A DNA stretch of 64,000 nt from Clostridium sp. Ade.TY. GTDB taxonomy: Bacteria; Bacillota; Clostridia; Clostridiales; Clostridiaceae. The notes under the pieces are model-generated. The model saw nothing but the letters and a program-made list of their open reading frames with translations, had not been told where the DNA came from and did no database searches. The DNA is taken from NCBI RefSeq assembly GCF_000498355.1, contig NZ_AVSV01000013.1, positions 16,912-80,911 on the forward strand, written 5' to 3'. This document shows positions 35,548 through 43,382 of the stretch, in pieces. Positions within the stretch are counted from its first letter, which is position 1, and the number at the start of each line of letters is the position of its first letter. The position numbers and the translations under genes are program-made.

Positions 35548-36624
35548 CTATGATTTAACTTTTTTATTTAAATATATCATAGCTACAATCAATGCTAATA
35601 TTCCACAAAATAATTTTGTGACTATATAAATTCCTATAACCTCCTTTGCCTCACTTGCCACAAAGCCAAGTTGTCCACCAAGCACATATGCCCCACTAAC
35701 TGAAAAAGCACTACATAATATTTTTCCTCTATTATCTAACTTATCAAATGAAGTAAATATTATTATTGCTGATGCTAAGCTTCCAATTAACGCTGTTATA
35801 GAATATTTATTTACTGAAAATCTATTAGCTATATTTTGTAAATACTTATTTAAACATCTATTTATAATTTCTAACATTACATATGCTCCGCCTAAAAATA
35901 TAGCAATATTCCCTACTATGGATAACGTATCTTTAAGTGGCATTAATTCTTTAAAAATAATAACACCTGATATTTGTTGAAAGCCTACAATAGCAAATCC
36001 AAATATACTTAAAAATAAAATTCCTTTTGAAAGTTTGCTTAATATTTTTATTGTTAAATCCTTAAAGTAAACTATACCTATAATCATAATAAATGAAATT
36101 ACAAATAATGGAATTAAATTTAATAATATAATATTGATAGGTATTTTAAAAAATAGTCCTGCTAAAAATAATCCTAATGGAATAACTGACATACCAAATA
36201 TAATTCCTAAGAAAAATTCTTTTAAACTATCCTTTTTTATAATTCCAAGAGCAAGTGGCAGGGTGAAACTTAAAGTACACCCTAATATAGACGCCATTAA
36301 AACTCCTGAAAAATAAACCATATTACTATTTAGTGCTATATCATTTGCTATACTAAATGCTCCCATATCAATAGCAATTACAGTTGATACAAATATAGAT
36401 GGATCTATACTTATATAATTTGAAATTGGTGTTAATGCATTTTGAATCCAAGTTGCAATAACTGGAGTTAAAGATATAATTCCAACCATTGATATAGCTA
36501 AAGCTCCCATATTTTTTATGCCTTCTTCAAAGCATATTCCAAGTTTAAATTTATTTCCTAAAAAGTAGTCAACTGCTCCTATTATAAAAAAAACAGCAAT
36601 TATATATAATATTATATTTTCCAT
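35548..36624 (-). CDS. eutH: EutH-family ethanolamine transporter
   Basis: A 358-residue integral membrane protein with about ten hydrophobic helices and the EutH pattern: FKLGICFEEGIKNMGALAISMVG, DPSIFVSTVIAIDMGAF, LGCTLSFTLPLALGII and the C-terminal SAFSVSGAYVLGGQLGFVA. EutH moves ethanolamine into the cell. No ethanolamine lyase, shell-protein or regulator gene is in this window, so it is an orphan here; other eut genes may lie elsewhere, or the ligand may differ. It starts 17 bases after the MATE gene's stop and is followed by the solute-binding protein, suggesting co-transcription. GAGGGG precedes the ATG. Confidence 0.88.
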   Translation of the reverse strand: MENIILYIIAVFFIIGAVDYFLGNKFKLGICFEEGIKNMGALAISMVGIISLTPVIATWIQNALTPISNYISIDPSIFVSTVIAIDMGAFSIANDIALNSNMVYFSGVLMASILGCTLSFTLPLALGIIKKDSLKEFFLGIIFGMSVIPLGLFLAGLFFKIPINIILLNLIPLFVISFIMIIGIVYFKDLTIKILSKLSKGILFLSIFGFAIVGFQQISGVIIFKELMPLKDTLSIVGNIAIFLGGAYVMLEIINRCLNKYLQNIANRFSVNKYSITALIGSLASAIIIFTSFDKLDNRGKILCSAFSVSGAYVLGGQLGFVASEAKEVIGIYIVTKLFCGILALIVAMIYLNKKVKS

Positions 36625-36641
36625 AAACCCCTCTTCTAACT

Positions 36642-38003
36642 TTATCCTTCAGATACTAAATTTTTTATCCATTTTCTTGAAGATATTCTTTTGAAACAAG
36701 CAATCCCCTTAGTTATTTCTTCAAATGTACAAAGAGCATAAACTAAATAAACTGGTAATTTAAAAACAAATGCTCCTAACAATGCAAGAGGTACACCTAT
36801 GCACCACATAGTTATACTTTCTATAAGAAATGAAGCTTTAACATCTCCTCCACCTCTCATTACTCCTACTATTGATATTATATTATAAACTCTTATTACC
36901 ATAACTATAGATGTTGCATATATTATATACCTTGACCAAATCTTAACTTGTTCTGAAACATCATATATAGATATAATTGAATTTGCACAAAGAGATAATG
37001 CTATTGCTATAATAAGTCCTATTAAACATCCAAGCTTAATACAATTTTTTCCGTACTCATCAGCCCTTTCTTCATCTCCCTTTCCAACTTGTGCTCCAAC
37101 CATAACTAAAGCAGCATTTCCTATACCAAAAATAATTACCATAAATAAATTATTTATAGTTGTAGCTATTTGTACTGATGCAATTGCTTGAGTTCCTATT
37201 CTTCCATAAATAATATTATACATAACAGCTCCAAATCCCCAACATGCCTCATTTAAAACAACAGGAAGAACTGTTAAATATACTTTCTTTACGAAAGATG
37301 ATTCAAATAAAAATAATTCTTTTAACTTTCCTGATAAAATATCATTACTATAATAAACATAACCTATAGTTATTAAAAACTCAATTATTCTTGCTATTAA
37401 TGTAGCAATTGCTGCACCCTTAACACCAAGTTCTGGCATTCCAAAGTGTCCAAATATAAGTATATAATTAAGCACAGTATTTGTTACTAAGGCAATTGAA
37501 CTTGCTATCATAGGTATAGTTGTTTTTTCTATACACCTTAGTGCTATTCCATAATTAAATGTAATTGTAGTAAATATATAACTTAGTGATACTATTATAA
37601 GATAATCGGCTCCAAGTTTTATAACCTCTGAATCCTTATTAAATATTCCCATTATTCCTTCTGGAAACATTTGAGCTATTATAGTAAATATACTACCTAT
37701 TACAATTGCACATATAATTCCTATCCCAACTAATTTTTTAATACTCTTATCATCTTTCTTTCCAAAGTATTGAGATATAAAAATTCCTATTCCACTAAAT
37801 AATCCCATCATCAATATACTAAGTAAGAAAAAGTATTGATTTGCTATTCCAACAGCTGCAATTTCATTTTCTCCAAGTTTACCAATCATCATAGTATCTA
37901 CTATATTTAAAGATGATGTTATAAAATTTTGTATAACAATAGGTAGTGCTATAATAGCAACCTTTTTATAAAATGATTTATCTATATTCAATATTTTATT
38001 CAT
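36642..38003 (-). CDS. MATE-family efflux transporter
   Basis: A 453-residue multidrug/toxin-extrusion family protein of twelve predicted helices in two homologous halves. The N-terminus KKVAIIALPIVIQNFITSSLNIVDTMMIGKLGENEIAAVG is the standard MATE opening, and the second half has VLPVVLNEACWGFGAVMYNIIYGRIG. It exports cationic compounds using a Na+ or H+ gradient; the substrate is not predictable. I chose the ATG at 38001-38003 behind a run of seven G bases; 15 in-frame codons upstream overlap degV. It lies 22 bases after degV. Confidence 0.92.
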   Translation of the reverse strand: MNKILNIDKSFYKKVAIIALPIVIQNFITSSLNIVDTMMIGKLGENEIAAVGIANQYFFLLSILMMGLFSGIGIFISQYFGKKDDKSIKKLVGIGIICAIVIGSIFTIIAQMFPEGIMGIFNKDSEVIKLGADYLIIVSLSYIFTTITFNYGIALRCIEKTTIPMIASSIALVTNTVLNYILIFGHFGMPELGVKGAAIATLIARIIEFLITIGYVYYSNDILSGKLKELFLFESSFVKKVYLTVLPVVLNEACWGFGAVMYNIIYGRIGTQAIASVQIATTINNLFMVIIFGIGNAALVMVGAQVGKGDEERADEYGKNCIKLGCLIGLIIAIALSLCANSIISIYDVSEQVKIWSRYIIYATSIVMVIRVYNIISIVGVMRGGGDVKASFLIESITMWCIGVPLALLGAFVFKLPVYLVYALCTFEEITKGIACFKRISSRKWIKNLVSEG

Positions 38004-38025
38004 TCTAGCCCCCCCTTTTTTATTT

Positions 38026-38892
38026 CTAACTTTTAGTATAATATGCAATACCTATGCTTCCCGGACCAACATGTAATCCAATAATAGGTCCAATAGATTG
38101 TACAATTATATTTATTTCTATACCTTTCTCTTTTAACTTATCTTGTATTTCATTTTTTAATTTATTTCCATCTTCTATACAATTTATATGATGTACTGTA
38201 ATTCCACCAATTTCTTTTTCTTCAATATCTTCAAACATTTGATTTATCATAGTATTTATTGCTTTTTTTCTTGTTCTAACTTTTTCAAAAACTGTAGTTT
38301 TACCATCTACTACAGTAAGTATTGGAACAATCTTTAATATAGTTCCAAAAAGTGCAGCAGCACCTCCAATTCTTCCACCTTTTTTTAAATATTTAAGTGT
38401 TTCTGGTATAAATAAAAATCTACTATTTTCAATAACATTTTCTGCTTTAGCTACAACTTCTGATATATCTGCCCCTGATTTAGCAGCCTTTGCAGCTTCA
38501 ATTACAGCATAACCCATTTGCATACAGTTACTTCTTGAATCTAAGATTTCTATTTCTGCATTTTCATATTCTTCTAATATCATATCTTTAATCATCTTGG
38601 CTGATTGATAAGTTCCACTCATATCTGATGATATAAATATTCCTACAACTTTATCACCTTGTTTTATAATGTTTTCAAATGTTTCTTTCACTTCTGATAC
38701 AGTAGGTTGTGATGATGTTGGTATTTCTCCACTTTCATCCATTCTTTTAAAGAATTCTTCATTTGTTAAATCTAATTCCCTATAACCTTGTCCATCAAAT
38801 ATTACACTTAATGAAATTACTTCTATACCTAATTCTTCTCTAATATTTTTAGGTATATAACTAGTACTATCAGTTACTACTTTTACACTCAT
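38026..38892 (-). CDS. degV: DegV-family fatty-acid-binding protein
   Basis: A 288-residue DegV/FakB-type protein. It opens VKVVTDSTSYIPKNIREELGIEVISLSV and has PTSSQPTVSE, FISSDMSGTYQSAKM, ILDSRSNCMQMGYAVIEAA, and the C-terminal HHINC and GPIIGLHVGPGSIGIAYY. These proteins bind a fatty acid and, as FakB, present it to the kinase FakA for phospholipid synthesis or lipid recycling. I chose ATG 38890-38892, five bases after GGAGG. It leads the degV - MATE - eutH - binding-protein unit, an unusual set whose common purpose is unclear. Confidence 0.9.
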   Translation of the reverse strand: MSVKVVTDSTSYIPKNIREELGIEVISLSVIFDGQGYRELDLTNEEFFKRMDESGEIPTSSQPTVSEVKETFENIIKQGDKVVGIFISSDMSGTYQSAKMIKDMILEEYENAEIEILDSRSNCMQMGYAVIEAAKAAKSGADISEVVAKAENVIENSRFLFIPETLKYLKKGGRIGGAAALFGTILKIVPILTVVDGKTTVFEKVRTRKKAINTMINQMFEDIEEKEIGGITVHHINCIEDGNKLKNEIQDKLKEKGIEINIIVQSIGPIIGLHVGPGSIGIAYYTKS

Positions 38893-39028
38893 TTTTACCT
38901 CCAAAATTTATAATTAAAATTATATAAATAAAATTATATCATAATCATTTAATTAAAAAACTCTATAATATCAATTAAAATATTCTTTAAATAATTTTAT
39001 TCTTATTATAAAATTTTTATATTTAATC

Positions 39029-39060
39029 TAAAAAAAGATGCAATATTAATTGCATCTTTT
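39029..39060 (-). terminator. rho-independent terminator of the PTS/glycosidase operon
   Basis: A perfect 12-bp stem (39033-39044 with 39049-39060), ATTA loop, with a T-run on the minus strand, just after the GH4 gene. Confidence 0.9.
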
Positions 39061-39072
39061 AAACTTTAATTT

Positions 39073-40404
39073 TTATTTATCAAAATACCATTTAAATTGT
39101 GGTAAGTAATCTTTATGAGCTTCTAATAATTCATTTAAAAGAGTTTTAGCCATTTTTTCTGATGGTATTAATGGATTTATACAAAGAGCCATTAAAGCTT
39201 TATTGTAATCTCCACTTACTGCTGCATCAACAACTAATCTTTCAAAAGATTTTATTGTTTGTATTAATCCATTTACTTCTACTGGTATTTTACCCATAGC
39301 TATAGGCTTTGGCCCATCTTTTGTTATAATACATGATACCTCAACTGCAGAATCATCATCTAACCCTTCTATAGACCCATTATTTCTTACATCAATAGGT
39401 TGTATATCTCCCATATCGTTGTAAATTGAATATATTAATCTGCAAGCAGCATCTGAATAATATGCTCCTCCACGTTTTTCAAGTTGTGGTGGTTTTACAT
39501 CCAATTTTTCATCTTTATATAATTCAAAAAGATCAGCCTCTAATCTTTTAACTACTTCAGCTCTTGTTTCACCTTTTGAAAATTCTTTTAATTCATCTTC
39601 AAGCATATCAGCTGTTTGGAAATAATATCTATGATATGGACAAGGCATCATTCCTAATGATTTTATAAAATCAGCATCCCATTCAAAGTCTTTTATATTT
39701 TTAACTATTGATCCTAATTTTCCTTCAGCTATCGCATCAATAACTTTATTAGTTACATTTTCTCCATCAACATAAATATTTTTACCAAACACCATATGAT
39801 TTAATCCAAAGAAATCAAATCTTACTCTTGAATGATCAACACCTAACATATTAGCTGCTGCCTTTTCCATTCCTATTGGTACATTACAAAGTCCTATAAC
39901 TTTTTTGTTTATTCCATACCTTATTAATGCTTCTGTAACCATACCTGCTGGATTTGAGAAATTTATAATCCAAGCATTTGGACAAAGTTCTGACATATCT
40001 TTATCTATATCTAATATTACAGGAATTGTTCTTAAGGCTTTAAACATGCCGCCTGCACCATTGGTTTCTTGTCCTATTATTCCATGACTTAATGGTATTC
40101 TTTCATCTTTAATTCTTGCATCTAAAAGTCCAACTCTAATTTGTGTTGTAACAAAGTCTGCATCCTTTAAAGCTTCTCTTCTATCTAATGTTAAATGTAT
40201 CTCCATTGGAATTCCTGCTTTTTTAACCATTCTCTTTGCAAGATTTCCTACTATCTCAAGCTTTTCTTTTCCTTCTTCTATATCAACAAGCCATAATTCT
40301 CTTACTGGAAGTTTATCATATCTTTTTATAAATCCTTCTACCAATTCTGGAGTATAACTTGAACCTCCACCTATAGTAACAATCTTTATTCCTTTGTTAT
40401 TCAT
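39073..40404 (-). CDS. GH4 family 6-phospho-glycosidase
   Basis: A 443-residue NAD+- and metal-dependent glycosidase of family GH4, which splits phosphorylated disaccharides brought in by a PTS. The N-terminal Rossmann motif is IVTIGGGSSYTPELVEGF; FSNPAGMVTEAL, GLCNVP (metal-binding Cys) and GLNHMVFG (metal-binding His) follow. The pattern fits the 6-phospho-beta-glucosidase (CelF/LicH/ChbF) branch rather than alpha-glucosidases. Its neighbours suggest an N-acetylated beta-linked substrate, such as a chitobiose- or muropeptide-type phosphodisaccharide, but a plain cellobiose substrate cannot be excluded. It starts four bases upstream of the MupG-like gene's end and terminates the operon. Confidence 0.88.
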   Translation of the reverse strand: MNNKGIKIVTIGGGSSYTPELVEGFIKRYDKLPVRELWLVDIEEGKEKLEIVGNLAKRMVKKAGIPMEIHLTLDRREALKDADFVTTQIRVGLLDARIKDERIPLSHGIIGQETNGAGGMFKALRTIPVILDIDKDMSELCPNAWIINFSNPAGMVTEALIRYGINKKVIGLCNVPIGMEKAAANMLGVDHSRVRFDFFGLNHMVFGKNIYVDGENVTNKVIDAIAEGKLGSIVKNIKDFEWDADFIKSLGMMPCPYHRYYFQTADMLEDELKEFSKGETRAEVVKRLEADLFELYKDEKLDVKPPQLEKRGGAYYSDAACRLIYSIYNDMGDIQPIDVRNNGSIEGLDDDSAVEVSCIITKDGPKPIAMGKIPVEVNGLIQTIKSFERLVVDAAVSGDYNKALMALCINPLIPSEKMAKTLLNELLEAHKDYLPQFKWYFDK

Positions 40405-40408
40405 ATAT

Positions 40409-41503
40409 CTACACCTCTTTTACTTTAAAGCCAAACTTACCCCATGGCTCAATGTAATCCATTAAGAATTGTTCTTCTTCAATTACTTTTCCTACAACAT
40501 TTGTTTTACCACTATTTTTCATTTCTTTTCTAGCTAATTGAAGTTCACCAGCATATCTTGTATAAAGATCTGATTCTATTAATATGTCACCCTTTTTCAT
40601 ATCTACAGTATTAAATGGTTCAAAACTTTCACCTTTATATTTCACCCTACTTTGAGTTGATCTTATAACATAATCTGATACATCACCTCTATTAAAGTGA
40701 AATTCCTCAAGAACTATTTTCTTTTGAAGCTCTGGTATACCATTTTCAAGTTCTACTGTAAGTTCTAACATTTCTTTATTTAATTGACTTAATGACTTAA
40801 GTTCTTCTTCTGATGCAAAACAATTTGCTATTATAATATCATCTATTAAACCTGTAGCTATTAAATGCTTAGCTTGAACAACTATAGGCATGTCTCTATG
40901 CATCTCTAATGTACATAACCCCTCTGATACAGGCCACGGTCCAAATTTTGCTTCACTTGAATTAATAAATGCTGCCGTATTTATTCCAAAATCCTTAAAT
41001 TGTTTACTACATTTCATAAAATGTTCATATGATAGACCTGTATAAACATGTGGATAAAAATTATGACATCCATATAAATTATTTATATTTGGTTTATATG
41101 AAACTATATTATCTACATATTTTGTACCATTGCTCATATTAAGTTCTACTTTTAATCCATATTTATTAAAAGTCATTATAGCTTCTTCATTTCCTGCAAA
41201 TCCCATATCTAATCTTATTCCACTAAGCCCCATCTCTTTAAATACTGAAAGATCTGTTATACTTGCTCCTAAATTATTAAATATAGTTGGATCTAAATCT
41301 GCTATAACTTCCATTCCATTTTTATTAGCAGTATCTAACATAACTTTAAATTCTTTAACTATCTCTTCAGTTGATTTTCCTTCTGCTGATAAAAGACAAG
41401 TAAAAATTCGCTTAAAACCATATTTAGCTGCAAGATTTATATAATCTAATATTTCACTCATCTCTGAATGTCCTGGATATACTGAAATACCAAATCTTTT
41501 CAT
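40409..41503 (-). CDS. mupG: MupG-like (DUF871) 6-phospho-N-acetylmuramidase
   Basis: A 364-residue protein with an N-terminal TIM barrel and a C-terminal cyclophilin-like domain, the DUF871/GH170 arrangement. Visible family blocks are FGISVYPGHSEMSEILDYI, YGFKRIFTCLLS, DLDPTIFNNLG, RLDMGFAGNEEA, YGCHNFYPHVYTGLS and the C-terminal IRSTQSR and KGDILIESDLYTRYAGELQ. MupG of Staphylococcus aureus hydrolyses MurNAc-6-phosphate-GlcNAc during cell-wall recycling. In this operon with a GH4 enzyme and an amino-sugar-type kinase, a role in using a PTS-imported amino-sugar disaccharide is likely but inferred. GGAGGG precedes the ATG. Confidence 0.85.
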   Translation of the reverse strand: MKRFGISVYPGHSEMSEILDYINLAAKYGFKRIFTCLLSAEGKSTEEIVKEFKVMLDTANKNGMEVIADLDPTIFNNLGASITDLSVFKEMGLSGIRLDMGFAGNEEAIMTFNKYGLKVELNMSNGTKYVDNIVSYKPNINNLYGCHNFYPHVYTGLSYEHFMKCSKQFKDFGINTAAFINSSEAKFGPWPVSEGLCTLEMHRDMPIVVQAKHLIATGLIDDIIIANCFASEEELKSLSQLNKEMLELTVELENGIPELQKKIVLEEFHFNRGDVSDYVIRSTQSRVKYKGESFEPFNTVDMKKGDILIESDLYTRYAGELQLARKEMKNSGKTNVVGKVIEEEQFLMDYIEPWGKFGFKVKEV

Positions 41504-41524
41504 AATTTATACCCTCCATAAATT

Positions 41525-42418
41525 TTAATTATTCTTCATATGTATATAATATGCACCTTTTGCAGCTGAAACATTATCATCATCTACAAACTCAATTACA
41601 TTTATTTTTTCATTTAAATAATTTTCAAAAGCTTCTCTTAATATTTTTGACCTTCTTATTGCTCCACCAACAAGTCCAATTTTACAGCTTTTAAATTTCA
41701 ATCTTCTAAATACTCTTTCTGCATCTTTTGCAAGAGCTATCCCTTCTTTTTCTAATAATTCCTTAGCATACTCATCTCCGTCTTCTGCATGCTTTGAAAC
41801 AATTTTTGCAAAACTTGCTATTTCATCCTTAGTTGATTCATAAATAAATCCTATAATTTCATTTACATCATTTGCATTAAGTTCATTTAAAAGCTCCTTT
41901 GAAAGATTACTTTTTTGAAGACCAAAATCATATTCATAAATCATCCTTTTAAAAGCTTCTATTGCTATTTTATAAGCACTACCTTCGTCTCCAAGAATAT
42001 GACCCCAACCACCACATCTTACTTCTTCTTCATCTTTTATTCCAAATGCTATTGAGCCAGTACCTGCAATAACTAATATTCCATCTTCACCTTTTAATAA
42101 AGCCTTTAAAGCCAAATGTCCATCATTTATAACAACTGATTCCATATCAAATTTTTCTTTTATAGAATTTTTTATTTTTTCTTCATTTCCCTTAGCTTCT
42201 GCTCCAGCTATACCAAGATATATTCCTTGTAAATTTTCTTTTCCAATTTTTTTTATTAAATCATTAATTGACTCCGTTATATTATTTAACGCTTTAATTT
42301 CATCATTAAGTAAATTTCCAAATCCCTTTAAACTTATATCCAAAACGTCTCCATTTAAGCTATAAGCTACAGCTTCTGTTTTAGTTCCACCACCATCAAC
42401 ACCAATAATATATTTCAT
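41525..42418 (-). CDS. BadF/BcrA-type kinase, probable N-acetylglucosamine/muramate kinase (MurK-like)
   Basis: A 297-residue ASKHA-fold kinase. It opens YIIGVDGGGTKTEAVAYSLNG (phosphate-1 motif) and has IYLGIAGAEAKG, VVINDGHLALKALLKGEDGILVIAGTGSIAFG, CGGWGHILGDEGSAYKIA, and the adenosine motif IGLVGGAIRRS. Close relatives phosphorylate N-acetylglucosamine, and MurK of Clostridium acetobutylicum uses both MurNAc and GlcNAc. After GH4 or MupG cleavage of a 6-phosphodisaccharide one sugar is left unphosphorylated, so a kinase in the operon makes sense. It follows licA with an intervening stem-loop, and ends 21 bases before the mupG start. Confidence 0.82.
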   Translation of the reverse strand: MKYIIGVDGGGTKTEAVAYSLNGDVLDISLKGFGNLLNDEIKALNNITESINDLIKKIGKENLQGIYLGIAGAEAKGNEEKIKNSIKEKFDMESVVINDGHLALKALLKGEDGILVIAGTGSIAFGIKDEEEVRCGGWGHILGDEGSAYKIAIEAFKRMIYEYDFGLQKSNLSKELLNELNANDVNEIIGFIYESTKDEIASFAKIVSKHAEDGDEYAKELLEKEGIALAKDAERVFRRLKFKSCKIGLVGGAIRRSKILREAFENYLNEKINVIEFVDDDNVSAAKGAYYIHMKNN

Positions 42419-42449
42419 AATTCTTATCTCCCTTTAACATATAGTGAAT

Positions 42450-42475
42450 GAACTCTAATGCAACCATTAGAGTTC
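42450..42475 (-). repeat. intercistronic stem-loop between licA and the kinase gene
   Basis: A perfect 11-bp stem (42450-42460 with 42465-42475), CAAC loop, not followed by T bases on either strand. It is probably an RNA-processing or stability element that sets unequal expression of the PTS genes and the enzymes, not a terminator. Confidence 0.65.
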
Positions 42476-42491
42476 AAAATAAAAATTTTAA

Positions 42492-42788
42492 TTATAACCT
42501 TTCATATATGTCAATTATTTCATTGGCTAAATCTTTTAATGTCATTGTTGTCATTAAGTGATCTTGTGCATGAATTAATAATAATGAAAATTCAGCCTTT
42601 TCTCCATTTGCTTCTGCTTGTATTAAGCTTGTTTGAGAATGATGTGCTTCACCTAATTCCTGAGTTGACTTTTCTATTAACTCTCTAGCACCTTCTATAT
42701 TTCCTGTTTTAGCAAGTGATATAGCTTCCATTGCATAGCTTCTAGCTTCTCCACTGTGCATGATTAAATTTAAAATTATTTGTTCCAT
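42492..42788 (-). CDS. licA: PTS lactose/cellobiose-family enzyme IIA
   Basis: A 98-residue all-helical IIA protein of the Lac/Chb family. It opens MEQIILNLIMHSGEARSYAMEAI and carries the C-terminal phosphorylation site region EFSLLLIHAQDHLMTTM with its histidine, preceded by the trimer-forming HHSQTSLIQAEANG. It takes phosphate from HPr and passes it to IIB. The ATG at 42786-42788 has AGGGAG seven bases upstream; in-frame codons further up overlap the licB end. It is the second gene of the sigma-54-controlled operon. Confidence 0.93.
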   Translation of the reverse strand: MEQIILNLIMHSGEARSYAMEAISLAKTGNIEGARELIEKSTQELGEAHHSQTSLIQAEANGEKAEFSLLLIHAQDHLMTTMTLKDLANEIIDIYERL

Positions 42789-42816
42789 ATCTTTACTCCC
42801 TTTGTTAGTATTAAAA

Positions 42817-43128
42817 TTATTTTTCATCAATTAATTTTAATGCGTGTGCTAAAACTTTTTCTCCATTCATTGTTCCATAATCAACTGTATTGATTACTTC
42901 TACTGGTATTCCCATTGGATTATATTTTTCTTTCATCTTATTTAATAAAAATCTAACTTGTGGTCCTAATAATAATACATTCATTCCATCTTCATGATTT
43001 TTAACATCTGCTTCTGAGTATGCATTTATTTCACATTCTATACCTTGTGCTTTAGCTGCTGCTTCCATTTTAGTTACTAAAAGACTAGTTGACATTCCTG
43101 CTGAACAACATAATACTATTTTTTTCAT
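42817..43128 (-). CDS. licB: PTS lactose/cellobiose-family enzyme IIB
   Basis: A 103-residue IIB protein of the Lac/Chb family with the phosphocysteine loop LCCSAGMSTSLLV (probable active Cys8), followed by LLLGPQVRFLLNKMKEKY. It transfers phosphate to the sugar as it passes through IIC. No IIC gene is adjacent or anywhere in the window, so the channel must be encoded elsewhere, as happens with other Lac/Chb systems. It is the first gene of the operon; the sigma-54 promoter lies about 85 bases upstream. GGAGG precedes the ATG. Confidence 0.93.
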   Translation of the reverse strand: MKKIVLCCSAGMSTSLLVTKMEAAAKAQGIECEINAYSEADVKNHEDGMNVLLLGPQVRFLLNKMKEKYNPMGIPVEVINTVDYGTMNGEKVLAHALKLIDEK

Positions 43129-43211
43129 AATCTATTCCTCCTTAAGATAAAATCTTATATATCTTTATAATAAATTTTCTTTTTAACTTTTTTCTTTACA
43201 CTTTTATATAA

Positions 43212-43227
43212 AGCAAATTGCATGCCA
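43212..43227 (-). promoter_or_regulatory. sigma-54 (-24/-12) promoter of the PTS/glycosidase operon
   Basis: TGGCATGCAATTTGCT fits TGGCAYG-N4-TTGCW at every position, with the invariant GG and GC separated by exactly 10 bases. It lies between licB and a gene encoding a sigma-54-dependent PRD activator, which is strong independent support. Confidence 0.9.
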
Positions 43228-43319
43228 AAATATGATATATTTTTTCTAAAAATATATTTTAAATATAAATCTCTAAAAAACGTCATTATGTAAGGGTTTT
43301 CAGAAGATATAAAAAGAAT

Positions 43320-43382
43320 CTATAGTGTGCATTTGCTTTACACACTACAGATATTTTATTTTTACACACTATTTACACTCTA
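43320..43382. promoter_or_regulatory. upstream activating region: repeated half-sites for the LevR-like activator
   Basis: An inverted repeat has 10-base arms at 43320-43329 and 43341-43350 (one mismatch, 11-base spacer). TTTACACACTA occurs at 43337-43347 and 43361-43371, and a one-mismatch copy at 43372-43382. It lies roughly 95-170 bases upstream of the sigma-54 promoter, the usual place for an enhancer, and abuts the activator gene's stop codon. Between it and the promoter (43228-43319) I see only AT-rich sequence. Confidence 0.7.

Noticed and set aside
35548..36624. Ethanolamine-utilisation microcompartment locus
   Set aside because: Only eutH is present; no lyase, shell or regulator gene is visible.
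43320..43382. CRISPR-like short repeats
   Set aside because: Repeats are only 11 bases and spaced irregularly (24 and 11 bases); they fit regulator half-sites.
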